From contig CAVUHL010000003.1 in the NCBI GenBank assembly GCA_963741305.1, positions 5,952,001-6,016,000 of the forward strand: a stretch of 64,000 bases of DNA, written 5' to 3'. The position numbers were made by a program, and so were the translations under genes. Position 1 is the stretch's first letter, and each line of letters opens with the position of its first letter. This stretch comes from DATMER01 sp963741305 (GTDB lineage Bacteria > Acidobacteriota > Thermoanaerobaculia > Multivoradales > UBA5704). Below the pieces are notes generated by a model. It made no database searches. It was not told where the DNA came from and worked only from the letters and a program-made list of their open reading frames with translations. This document shows, piece after piece, positions 8,461 through 17,647 of the stretch.

Positions 8461-9848
8461 TGATGCGGGCGAGGGCCTCCCTCGTCCTCCTCACCCTGGC
8501 CGTCTACCTCCCCGTCCTCACCCACGGCTTCATCCGCTTCGACGACCCCGTATACGTCACCCGCAACCCATGGGTGAAGGCCGGGCTCACCTGGGACGGG
8601 ACCGCCTGGGCGTTCACGGCGAACGTCGCGAGCAACTGGCACCCGCTGACGCTCCTCTCCCACATGCTCGATTGCGAGCTCTTCGGGATGGAACCACTCG
8701 GCCATCACCTGACGAGCCTGCTCCTCCACACGGCCAGCGCCGTCCTCCTGTTCGAAGCCTTGCGGCTGATGACCGGGTCAATCTGGCGGAGTGCGGCCGT
8801 GGCGGCGCTGTTCGCGGTCCACCCGACTCATGTGGAGTCGGTCGCCTGGATCGCCGAGCGCAAGGATGTGCTCTCCGGGTTCTTCTGGATGCTCACGCTC
8901 CTGGCCTGGGCGCTCTACGTCCGGCAACCGTCCCGGAAGCGCTACGCGGCCGTGGCCCTGTCGCTGGCTGCCGGGCTCCTTTCCAAGCCGATGGTGGTAA
9001 CGCTGCCGTTCGTCCTCCTCCTCCTGGACGTCTGGCCCCTGGATAGAAAAATCCGGATCAAAGAGAAGCTGCCGCTCTTCGCACTGGCCGCGGCATCCTG
9101 CGTGGTGACCGTGATTGCCCAGTCGGGAGCGATCGGCATGGCCAGCCAGTTCCCGCTCCGTCTGCGGCTGGCGAACGCCGTCCTCTCCTACGTGGGCTAC
9201 CTGGGCAAGACCCTCTTTCCCAGCCGGCTCGCCGTCTTCTATCCCATGCCCGCGGAGTTTCCAGCCTGGAAAGTGGCGGGCGCTGCTCTGCTGCTGGCGT
9301 CCTTGACCATCCTCGCCCTGCGAGCAGCCAGGTACGTGACGGTCGGCTGGCTCTGGTTCCTGGGGACGCTCGTGCCCGTGATCGGGATCGTCCAGGTGGG
9401 CGGGCAGGCCATGGCCGACCGCTACACCTACCTCCCTACGATCGGCCTCTTCCTGATCGCCGCTTGGGGCCTTCCCCGGAAGGTTGTCTGGGCCGCAGCC
9501 GTGCTTGCCCTGGCGGTCGGGACCCGCCTCCAGCTCCGCCACTGGGAGGACAGCGAGTCCCTCTTCCGGCATGCCGCGGCCGTCACCGAGCGCAACTTCA
9601 TCGCCCATCTCAACCTGGCGCAGATCCATGCCGAGCGGGGCGAGCGAGGCCCGGCTCTGGAGCACTTCCGGACCACCCTCGAAATCCGTCCCGGCATGTG
9701 GCAGGCCCAGGCCAGCCTCGGCAATACCCTTCGTCGCTGGGGACGGCCCGGCAAGGCCCTTCCCCACCTGAGGAACGCCGTGCGCCTCCGGCCCAACGAT
9801 CCCCGTCTCCGCCGCTCGCTCGCCGAGGCACAGCAAGAAGCCGAATAG
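8460..9848 (+). CDS. TMTC-like multi-pass membrane protein with C-terminal TPRs
   Basis: 462 residues. About 9-10 hydrophobic segments span residues 5-340, with luminal motifs typical of TMTC/DUF1736-type glycosyltransferase-like proteins (FDDPVYVTRNPWVK, NWHPLTLLSHMLDCELFG, HPTHVESVAWIAERKDVLSGFF). Two to three TPR units follow (AHLNLAQIHAERGERGPALEHF and following). In animals, TMTC proteins O-mannosylate cadherins; bacterial homologues are of uncertain function. I choose ATG 8460, which overlaps the preceding stop; ATG 8463 is an alternative. The context with sulfur genes gives no clear hint of role. A terminator hairpin follows at 9891-9921. Confidence 0.8.
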   Translation: MMRARASLVLLTLAVYLPVLTHGFIRFDDPVYVTRNPWVKAGLTWDGTAWAFTANVASNWHPLTLLSHMLDCELFGMEPLGHHLTSLLLHTASAVLLFEALRLMTGSIWRSAAVAALFAVHPTHVESVAWIAERKDVLSGFFWMLTLLAWALYVRQPSRKRYAAVALSLAAGLLSKPMVVTLPFVLLLLDVWPLDRKIRIKEKLPLFALAAASCVVTVIAQSGAIGMASQFPLRLRLANAVLSYVGYLGKTLFPSRLAVFYPMPAEFPAWKVAGAALLLASLTILALRAARYVTVGWLWFLGTLVPVIGIVQVGGQAMADRYTYLPTIGLFLIAAWGLPRKVVWAAAVLALAVGTRLQLRHWEDSESLFRHAAAVTERNFIAHLNLAQIHAERGERGPALEHFRTTLEIRPGMWQAQASLGNTLRRWGRPGKALPHLRNAVRLRPNDPRLRRSLAEAQQEAE

Positions 9849-9890
9849 CCATTCCGCTATAATCCAATTTCCAATGTACTCCTCCCCCCG

Positions 9891-9921
9891 CCGGCGTGCC
9901 AGGCACGCCGGTACCCTTTTT
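9891..9921 (+). terminator. Rho-independent terminator after the TMTC-like gene
   Basis: The stem CCGGCGTG / CACGCCGG with a five-base loop is followed by TACCCTTTTT. It closes the speA-to-TMTC transcription unit. Confidence 0.7.
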
Positions 9922-9942
9922 CGGTGCTAGGGTTCGGGCTCA

Positions 9943-10635
9943 ATGCGCGCCTGGGAAACTCTGGACACCGTGGAAACCGCCGAGGGACGGATGGAGCTGC
10001 GCCGGCGGGGGGCTCAGGAGGGAAAACCCGATTTTGTGATCACCGTGGCCGACCGGGTGCTGATGAGCAGCATGGCGCACCTGACGGAAGTCGCGGTGGC
10101 GGAGATAGCGTGCGGGGAAGTAGCCGGCCGCGAGCAGCCGCGGGTGCTGATCGGGGGCCTGGGGATGGGCTTCACCCTGCGCGCCGCACTCGACGCGCTA
10201 CCGCGGACCGGGCGGGTGGTCGTGGCCGAGATCAACGCGGCCGTGGTCCGTTGGTGCCGCGGGCCGCTCGCCCACCTCACCGAGCGCGCCGCGATGGATT
10301 TCCGGTCCAAGATCGTCGTCGGCGACGTGGCCGAGATCATCGCCGGAGCCGCCCGCGATCCCGAGCAGCGCTTCGACGCCATCATCCTCGACCTCTATGA
10401 AGGGCCCCGGCGGGCAACCCAGGGCCGGGAAGATCCCTTCTATGGCCCCATCGCCCTGAAGCGGACCCGCCAGGCCCTGACGGGCAAGGGCGTGCTCGCA
10501 GTCTGGTCCGAAGAACCGGACGCCGCCTTCGAGAAGGCGCTGCGGACCGGCGGCTTCGCCGTCGAGCGCCGCAAGCCGGGCAAAGGCGGACCCCGGCATT
10601 CCGTCTATCTTGCTCGCCCCCACAAGGTCCGGTAG
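9943..10635 (+). CDS. Spermidine synthase-like methyltransferase-fold protein
   Basis: 230 residues with a spermidine-synthase-like Rossmann core: RVLIGGLGMGFTLRAAL (SAM/dcSAM loop), VVVAEINAAVVRW (acidic residue), and FDAIILDLYEGP in the catalytic-Asp position. It is shorter than true SpeE (about 280 residues) and lacks most of the N-terminal beta-domain, so polyamine aminopropyl transfer is uncertain. Its placement about 3 kb after arginine decarboxylase is suggestive only. There is no strong ribosome site in front of ATG 9943. It is followed after 10 bases by the FKBP gene. Confidence 0.8.
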   Translation: MRAWETLDTVETAEGRMELRRRGAQEGKPDFVITVADRVLMSSMAHLTEVAVAEIACGEVAGREQPRVLIGGLGMGFTLRAALDALPRTGRVVVAEINAAVVRWCRGPLAHLTERAAMDFRSKIVVGDVAEIIAGAARDPEQRFDAIILDLYEGPRRATQGREDPFYGPIALKRTRQALTGKGVLAVWSEEPDAAFEKALRTGGFAVERRKPGKGGPRHSVYLARPHKVR

Positions 10636-10645
10636 CGTACGCAGC

Positions 10646-11446
<801 letters not shown>

Positions 11447-11506
11447 GGAGGGTGCTATTCTCGCCGCAATCTGACATTCGTGTTCTCTACCGGAAGGAGA
11501 TTTGTC

Positions 11507-14227
11507 ATGCGTTCCAGGCTCTCCACCCTTCTCTGGATTCTGGTGCTCCTGCTCGCGGGCTCTGCCTATGCGCAGCAGACGGGCTCCGTCTCCGGAATCG
11601 TCCAGGACGACGGCGGCCAGGCGCTGCCCGGCGCCACCGTCACGATCAAGGGACCGATGCTCCCCGCGGGCCAGGTCGAAGTGAGCCGGGAGAACGGCGC
11701 CTTCGACTTCGAACGGCTCCCGCCCGGTGAATACGAAATCTCCGCCGAGCTCTCCGGCATGGGCACCGCCCAGCGCGCCGTGATCGTAGCCGTGGGCAGA
11801 GACACCCAGGTCAACCTCGACCTCGGCGGCGCCTCCCTGTCCGAGGAGATCACCGTCACCGCGGCAACCCCGATCATCGACATCCGCTCGACCGAGGTGC
11901 AGGTCAACTACACCCAGGAAGCGATCGAGGACCTGCCCATCGCCCGCAACTACAAGGGCCTGTTCCAGCTCGCGCCGGGCGTGAGCGACAACGGGCGCGG
12001 CACCGAAGGCGCCGGCGCCCCCAATGCCGGCGGCGCGAGGCAGGACAACACGTTCCTGGTGGACGGCATCAACATCACCAACCCGCACTACGGCGACATC
12101 CTGCCCAACATCACCGAGCTCGACATCGATGAAGTCAACATCAAGCGCGCGGGCATCTCCGCCGAGTTCGGCCGCACTGGCGGCATGGTGGTCAATGCCG
12201 TGACCCGCTCGGGCACCAACGACCTCTCGGCCCAGGTGCGCTTCGAGTACCAGCCGTCCGACTTCGTCGGCGACAGCGACCTCGCGAACCTGCAGAACAC
12301 CATCAACCGCGAAGGCGTCGCCGGAGCCATCGGCGGACCGTTCGTGCGCGACAAGGCCTGGTTCTACGGCTCGGCGAGCTTCCCCAACGAGACCACGACC
12401 GACCGCATCAACAACCTGGGCGGCGTGCCCGACCGCGAGATTTCGACCGACGAGTTCTTCCTCAAGCTCACCGCGAACCCGTCGATGGCCCACTACATCT
12501 CGGCCTCGGTGCGCACCCGCGACACCACGACCGACAATGCCAACATCACGGCCAACGTCCTGCCCGCCGCGGGAAGCGACGACACCACCGACTACCTGCT
12601 CGGCACCCTCGGCTGGACCTGGAACCTGACCGGCAACAGCTTCATCGACGCCAAGTTCAACCATAACGAAGAAGAGAACTCGACCTCGCCGCTCACCGAC
12701 CTCGGCTACCGGCCGGCGTTCGATCCTGCGCACCCCGAGCTGATGGGCCGCTTCACCACCACCGCAGACCGTATTGTCGGCGGCGCCAACGGCATCGGCC
12801 AGATCGTGGGCGGCATCGACCTCGGGGTCAACAACCAGGATTACGAGCGCGACGAGCTGAAGGCCACCTTCCAGACCCTTCAGGGCTGGTGGGGCGCGGA
12901 CCACGACCTGCGCCTCGGCGTGACCTACGACGAGAACGCGGAGCGGCTGGAGCGCCGCGCCAACGGCTGGGGCAACATCACCTGGAACCCCACCACCCGG
13001 CAGTTCATCGCCACCTACGTCTCCGACCAGCCGCCGCACACCGCCCGCGGCGAGGCCTACGGCGTCTTCCTCCAGGACGAGATGACCCTCGGCCAGCGCA
13101 CTACGCTCATGCTCGGCCTGCTCGTCAACAAGGACACCTACTTCGGCGAGAGCGTCACGGCGGCCGGAGACAAGCAGAAGGTCAAGATCCTGACCTTCGA
13201 CTGGGACCAGCAGATCCAGCCGCGACTCGGTATCTCCTTCGTGCCGAGCGTGACCCGGGGCGACAAGCTCTACTTCAACTTCGGCCGCTACTACAACACC
13301 GAGAACAAGTCGCTGGGCCGCGCCGCCTCTCCCAGCCGCATTTTCACCACGCGCGCAACCTTCGACGCAGCCGGCAACCTGCTCAGCAACGTGCCGGCGG
13401 CCAACACCCAGAACAAGCGGATCGTGCCGGGGACCGACCCGATGTTCACGGACGAGCTCGTGGCGGGCTACGCCCGGCCGCTCTCCCGCGCCTGGTCGGC
13501 CGAGGTCTGGGGCATCTACCGCGAAGTCGGCGACTTCTTCGAGGACGTGAGTGCCGACGGCCTCGGCAACGGACCGTTCCGGGTCGAGCAGCTCCCGGAC
13601 GCCTACCGCGAGTACACGGCCGCGACCCTGCAGCTCAACCACGCGAGGATCGACGACCGCTTCCTCGGGCTCTCGATGAACGCCAGCTACACCTGGAGCC
13701 GGCTGGAAGGGAACTGGGACCTCGACTACGGCCCGAACTCGCTCTTCTACAACTCGTCGTTCATCCAGGACGGCCCGGGCGTGCTGATCACCGACAACCG
13801 CGACGGCCTGCTGCGCGGTGACCGCACCCATCTACTCAAGGTCTTCACCACGATCGCTCCCTGGGAACGGGCACGGCTCGGCAGCTACCTCCGGTTCCAG
13901 AGCGGCGGCGCCTGGGAAGCCCGCGGCCTGCCGGACGCGAACGTCTCCAGCACGTCGCACTTCCGCTACCTGGAGCAGGCGGGCTCGCGGCGGATGGAGG
14001 ACTGGCTGAACGTGGACCTGCTGGCGTCCTACACCTTCGACTTCAGCGTGATCGGTCTGGAGCTCGAGGGGCGCGTCCTCAACGTCCTCGACGAGCAGGC
14101 CACGCTGGAGGTCGACGACCGCCTGATCGTCGGCCGCGCCACGGCGCCGAACAACCCGAACTTCGGCAAGGCGACGCTGATCTCGCAGCCGAGGTCGTTC
14201 CTGGTCTCCGCGATCGTCCGCTATTAG
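11507..14227 (+). CDS. Oar-like TonB-dependent receptor with carboxypeptidase-regulatory domain
   Basis: 906-residue outer-membrane protein. A signal peptide ends near AYAQQ. A carboxypeptidase-regulatory-like beta-sandwich follows (about residues 25-100, SGIVQDDGGQALPGATVTI). Next is a plug domain (about 105-220, including DGINITNPHYGD and the GGMVVNAVTRSGTN motif), then a long beta-barrel ending with an aromatic strand (FLVSAIVRY). This architecture is typical of Oar/SusC-distant receptors in Acidobacteriota; the ligand is unknown. GGAAGGAGA precedes ATG 11507. No TonB/ExbBD genes are in the window. Confidence 0.93.
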   Translation: MRSRLSTLLWILVLLLAGSAYAQQTGSVSGIVQDDGGQALPGATVTIKGPMLPAGQVEVSRENGAFDFERLPPGEYEISAELSGMGTAQRAVIVAVGRDTQVNLDLGGASLSEEITVTAATPIIDIRSTEVQVNYTQEAIEDLPIARNYKGLFQLAPGVSDNGRGTEGAGAPNAGGARQDNTFLVDGINITNPHYGDILPNITELDIDEVNIKRAGISAEFGRTGGMVVNAVTRSGTNDLSAQVRFEYQPSDFVGDSDLANLQNTINREGVAGAIGGPFVRDKAWFYGSASFPNETTTDRINNLGGVPDREISTDEFFLKLTANPSMAHYISASVRTRDTTTDNANITANVLPAAGSDDTTDYLLGTLGWTWNLTGNSFIDAKFNHNEEENSTSPLTDLGYRPAFDPAHPELMGRFTTTADRIVGGANGIGQIVGGIDLGVNNQDYERDELKATFQTLQGWWGADHDLRLGVTYDENAERLERRANGWGNITWNPTTRQFIATYVSDQPPHTARGEAYGVFLQDEMTLGQRTTLMLGLLVNKDTYFGESVTAAGDKQKVKILTFDWDQQIQPRLGISFVPSVTRGDKLYFNFGRYYNTENKSLGRAASPSRIFTTRATFDAAGNLLSNVPAANTQNKRIVPGTDPMFTDELVAGYARPLSRAWSAEVWGIYREVGDFFEDVSADGLGNGPFRVEQLPDAYREYTAATLQLNHARIDDRFLGLSMNASYTWSRLEGNWDLDYGPNSLFYNSSFIQDGPGVLITDNRDGLLRGDRTHLLKVFTTIAPWERARLGSYLRFQSGGAWEARGLPDANVSSTSHFRYLEQAGSRRMEDWLNVDLLASYTFDFSVIGLELEGRVLNVLDEQATLEVDDRLIVGRATAPNNPNFGKATLISQPRSFLVSAIVRY

Positions 14228-14242
14228 GCCTGGATGAGCATT

Positions 14243-14267
14243 GCCCGGGGGCGGTTCGCCCCCGGGC
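14243..14267. terminator. GC-rich hairpin between convergent genes
   Basis: GCCCGGGGGC and GCCCCCGGGC form a perfect 10-bp stem around a five-base loop just after the TonB receptor stop. It faces the convergent small secreted gene. There is no strong T tract, so it may be a transcript-end stabiliser or a weak bidirectional terminator. Confidence 0.6.
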
Positions 14268-14285
14268 TACCTTTCGACAAGGAGG

Positions 14286-14648
14286 TCAGTTGCTGCAGCG
14301 GCCCCAGGTGGGGAACGGAGGGCCGACGATGTTGCGGATGTTGATCTCGCAGCTCACCTCCTGAAGCGAAGGCGACTGGAAGGAGTGGACCTTGAGGGTC
14401 ACGGTCGCGTAGTTCACGCTGTACTGGTGCGTGAAGTAGGGCGAGCCCTCGAGGTAGGTGTTCGTACCATCCCCATAGTAGAACTGCCACTTCCAGACAT
14501 ACGGGTTGGCCGTGGAGCAGCTCGCGTCGAACGTGCAGATCCGGGTATCCTCGTCGCAGCTCCAATCAAAGCAGGCGGTCGCCTGCGCGGACTGCGCCAG
14601 GGTGAGAGTCGCAAGCAGCAAGAGGGCAGGGGCCAGAACTTTCTTCAT
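14286..14648 (-). CDS. Small secreted PKD-like protein
   Basis: 120 residues with a clear signal peptide (MKKVLAPALLLLATLTLAQSAQA). The mature part resembles one PKD-type beta-sandwich domain (FDASCSTANPYVWKWQFYYGDGT then FTHQY, then a beta-strand TVTLKV). It contains five to six Cys residues that could form disulfides. The start at 14648 is supported by AAAGGAGATCTG upstream; the open frame extends 21 codons further. It is convergent with the TonB receptor. The role is unknown; a small surface or extracellular binding protein is plausible. Confidence 0.7.
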   Translation of the reverse strand: MKKVLAPALLLLATLTLAQSAQATACFDWSCDEDTRICTFDASCSTANPYVWKWQFYYGDGTNTYLEGSPYFTHQYSVNYATVTLKVHSFQSPSLQEVSCEINIRNIVGPPFPTWGRCSN

Positions 14649-14726
14649 CAGATCTCCTTTACTAAAGACATAGAGGAGTCCGAATAATACAAGAAGAGAG
14701 ATCCGCGTCAAGCTCTACGGCCGGAC

Positions 14727-15971
14727 CTACATTCCTAGCACCTGCGCCGACCGCTTCCTCAGCTCCTCGTCCGTATCCAGCGTGAAGCTCCGGCCGTGGC
14801 CGAGGTCATCGGCCAGGAAACGTGAGAGAGCCTGTGCCGCGGCATCCAGATTCTTCCGCGTCGCCGCGGAGAGGCCATCGAAACCGCGGTAGACGACCTC
14901 GCGGGCATCGGGATCGAACTCCCAGAACCCCGAGACCTTCCCCTCCGCCACCACCGAGCGCAGCGGCATATGCCTGGCCTCGCCGATCGTGGTGGTCTTG
15001 CTGGACCCCCAGATGGGCACGGGCATGGCGTGGTGAGCCTCGTCCACCACCCGGGCCGGCCCTCCATGCAGATGGATCAGGTTGTCCTCGAAAGGAAGGA
15101 AGGCAACTGCGTTCGCGGCATCCGCTGATTCTTCAAGGAGCCGCTCTTCGAGCAGGTAGTGGACCTCGGCATCCCCGTCGACGGTCACGGGCAGGACGTC
15201 CACTTTTTCGATTGCGGCCTTGGCATCGCGCTGGGAGATGCCGGCCCAACCGGCGAAGTCCTTCAGGGTCGCAAGACCGGCGGCCCGGAAGAAGATCCGG
15301 GCCATCCCCGCGAACAGGTCGATGGAATCCTCGGGCACCTGGACGCCCTCGAAGGGGCTCCTCGCGGCAGCGCGCCAGCGGTAGCGCTCGCTGTCCAGGC
15401 GGCGGCCGTCGAGCGTCCGCTCGACATGGCCGTCGAATTCGAGCATCCGGAGCGCCCCGGGAAGAGGCGAGGAGATTCCCACCTTCTTGCCCGCCTCGCC
15501 CAGGCTGCGAACCGTTCCGGCCGGCAGAGCCTTGCGCAGGGCGTCGGTGGTCAGCGGTCCGCGCTCCCGCAGAGTCGCCAGGACCGCCTTGCCGACCTCG
15601 TCCGTCTCGCCGGGCCGGATGCCCGCCTTCTCCTGGTCGCGCTCGTGCCGCGAGCGGGAGACCACGTCCGCCATCCTCAAGGCCAGGGGAACGTCCCGGC
15701 GCGGCACCAGGTACATGCACCCGCGCACGGCGGGGACGATCTGCGCCTCGTGCGCCTCGACCACCGCCTCCAGATCCTCCCGCCGCATCCCAGGCATCCG
15801 CGCCCGCAAGGCGAGATAGATGTCCGATCCGCCGAGAGTCCGGACGAATCCGGTCTCCTCCAGCACTCGGACGATGGATTGTCCCGGCCCGGGAAGAAAT
15901 CCCTGAGCCGCGACGAATATCCGGCGGGCCTGTTCAAGCGGGACGCGGAGAGCCGGCTTGGATGCGGGCAT
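14727..15971 (-). CDS. Winged-helix AlkZ-like (HTH_42) DNA-binding protein
   Basis: 414 residues matching the winged-helix family that includes the interstrand-crosslink glycosylase AlkZ. Supporting segments are the N-terminal ARRIFVAAQGFL, a wing-like region around residues 125-190 (LTTDALRKALP, LRMLEFDGHVERT), and the C-terminal FLPFEDNLIHLHGG and GEARHMPLRSVVAEGKVSGFWEFD. I could not identify the catalytic QxQ motif of AlkZ with certainty, so glycosylase activity is an inference. Its promoter region, immediately upstream, is occupied by tandem array B. Confidence 0.78.
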   Translation of the reverse strand: MPASKPALRVPLEQARRIFVAAQGFLPGPGQSIVRVLEETGFVRTLGGSDIYLALRARMPGMRREDLEAVVEAHEAQIVPAVRGCMYLVPRRDVPLALRMADVVSRSRHERDQEKAGIRPGETDEVGKAVLATLRERGPLTTDALRKALPAGTVRSLGEAGKKVGISSPLPGALRMLEFDGHVERTLDGRRLDSERYRWRAAARSPFEGVQVPEDSIDLFAGMARIFFRAAGLATLKDFAGWAGISQRDAKAAIEKVDVLPVTVDGDAEVHYLLEERLLEESADAANAVAFLPFEDNLIHLHGGPARVVDEAHHAMPVPIWGSSKTTTIGEARHMPLRSVVAEGKVSGFWEFDPDAREVVYRGFDGLSAATRKNLDAAAQALSRFLADDLGHGRSFTLDTDEELRKRSAQVLGM

Positions 15972-16000
15972 GGAGAAACGCTATCACGCCAAGCGGCGTC

Positions 16001-16320
16001 AGCCGGATTTAAGAGCCTTAAATCGGCCCGGAACTTCTTAGATCCAATCTAAGGAGCTTCGGGAAAAATTTAAGCTTCTTGGATCGGATTTAAGGAGCTT
16101 CGGGCCGATCTAAGAGGCTTAGGGCGGATTTAAGGAGCTTCGGATGGATTTAAGGATCTTAGATCGGATCTAAGAGGCTTAGGGCCGATTTAAGAAGCTT
16201 AGATCCGATTTAAGGGGCTTAGATTGGATCTAAGCCCCTTAAATCCGTCCCAAGAAATTTTGGCCCGATCCAAAGAGCTTGGACCTGGTCCAAGCGGCAA
16301 AAATCGGCCCAAAAACCTTC
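16001..16320. repeat. Degenerate 20-bp tandem array B (16 units, TAAGnnnCTTA dyads)
   Basis: Sixteen consecutive units of 20 bases fill the whole gap. The consensus is near AGGGCCGATYTAAGRRGCTT, with units in exact register from 16061 to 16320 and a one-base shift before that. Each central unit carries the dyad TAAG-3 bases-CTTA (for example 16111-16121 and 16191-16201). Units decay toward both ends. The last unit ends at the stop codon (16319-16321) of the TMEM43-like gene, and a faint unit-like stretch at 15981-16000 reaches back toward the AlkZ-like start. No protein coding is possible with a 20-base period. Confidence 0.88.
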
Positions 16321-17500
16321 AAGCCGCCTTGACCGCGCTCCCCTGAGCTTGCTGTTGCGCCTGCTTCTTCCGGTTCGCTTTGAGCAGCCAGACCACGCCT
16401 CCGACGGCCAGGACCAGCAGCGAGATACCCAGCAGCGGCCGGACGAAGAACCAGGCGATGGCGATCGTGATGGACGACAGCGCGAAGCTGACCACCAGGG
16501 AGAACAGGCCCACGCCGACCCCCAGGAGGCTGCCGATGAAGGGGACCACGTCGCCCAGGACGGAGAGCGGCCGGAACACCAGGAACAGACCCAGGACCAT
16601 GGCGAGGAAGCCGCCACCGCGGAGAATCCACGTCATGACCGTGTTCGCCTCCTGCGCCGTCTGGAACATCTCCGCGGACGTGTGAGCCCCCTCTTCCACC
16701 AAAAGGATGGTGTCGCCCGCCTCGGCTGCGTACGGAGCGAACGAGCTCCCGGCCTGCACCGCCACCACGCTCGCCTGCGCCGGATTCACCACCTGGAACG
16801 AGATCCGGACGTCCCCGACCGCGGGCACCGCCGGATTGGCCCCCATGTAGAAGGCGCCCTTATCCACCGTAGCCTCCATGCCTTCCGGCAGCGATTCGGC
16901 CGCAGCGGCCCCCACGGGCAGATCCTTGGCCTCGTCGAGCTGGCCCAACTGCTCCTCGCTTAGGGTGAAGGCGCCGAGGCGCACGGGATCGGCCAGGAAC
17001 GTAGCGGAAGGCAGCGGAAACTCGCCGGGATTCTCGTGCTCGGCCGGGACCTGAAAGGCGGACGAATCCACTGCGCTCGACGACCAGTCCTTCTTGTACT
17101 CGTAGGTGGTGACGGTCTCCTCCCCGCCGCCGAGCTTCTTGCGGGTCTCGGACTTCTCCTCCTCGATCCACTGGTACATAGAGACATTGCGCACGAGCTT
17201 GACAGCAGTCGCCTGGACGCCGAGGTCCGTATCCACCACGGGGCCGTCGGTGGCGATGGGCCCGGTGACGTGGACGAGCTTGCCTTCATTGGCTGGCGAA
17301 ACCTGGTCGGAGGAGATGGAGACGACGGCTCCGGATCCCTCCTCCAGGCTGCGGGCGGTCTTGACCGCCCGTCCCTCGTTCCAGAACAGGATGGGGAACG
17401 AGACGACAAACAAGACCAGGCCTACCAGCACGCTCTTGATCGACTCAGCCAGGCGGGAGAACCACGACTTGCTGGTCGTCACAGTGAAGCTGTCGGACAT
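16319..17500 (-). CDS. TMEM43 family multi-pass membrane protein
   Basis: 393 residues. One N-terminal transmembrane segment (about residues 22-42) is followed by FWNEGRAVKTARSLEEG, the hallmark TMEM43/LUMA opening. A long soluble domain (about 45-285) comes next. Three to four C-terminal membrane helices (about 295-375) and a basic/Gln-rich tail complete it. The bacterial function is unknown; the eukaryotic homologue is an inner-nuclear-membrane scaffold. The start at 17500 is used because the upstream extension shows no coding character. It is divergent from the aldehyde dehydrogenase gene across 147 bases. The 3' end abuts tandem array B. Confidence 0.85.
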   Translation of the reverse strand: MSDSFTVTTSKSWFSRLAESIKSVLVGLVLFVVSFPILFWNEGRAVKTARSLEEGSGAVVSISSDQVSPANEGKLVHVTGPIATDGPVVDTDLGVQATAVKLVRNVSMYQWIEEEKSETRKKLGGGEETVTTYEYKKDWSSSAVDSSAFQVPAEHENPGEFPLPSATFLADPVRLGAFTLSEEQLGQLDEAKDLPVGAAAAESLPEGMEATVDKGAFYMGANPAVPAVGDVRISFQVVNPAQASVVAVQAGSSFAPYAAEAGDTILLVEEGAHTSAEMFQTAQEANTVMTWILRGGGFLAMVLGLFLVFRPLSVLGDVVPFIGSLLGVGVGLFSLVVSFALSSITIAIAWFFVRPLLGISLLVLAVGGVVWLLKANRKKQAQQQAQGSAVKAA

Positions 17501-17647
17501 GATGGCTCCATATGGGCGCGCACGCGCCGGGAGAAAACGGCTGTTTGACGACAGTGAAGCCCTGACGTTACCCCCGTCTGCCCGGATCGTCAACGGTGTA
17601 GGATTCACCTCCGCGGGGGCCGTCCCCCCGAAACGGAGAGGAGCTTC

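Noticed and set aside
16001..16320. Possible CRISPR array
   Set aside because: Units are contiguous 20-mers that diverge gradually; there are no identical repeats separated by unique spacers and no cas genes.
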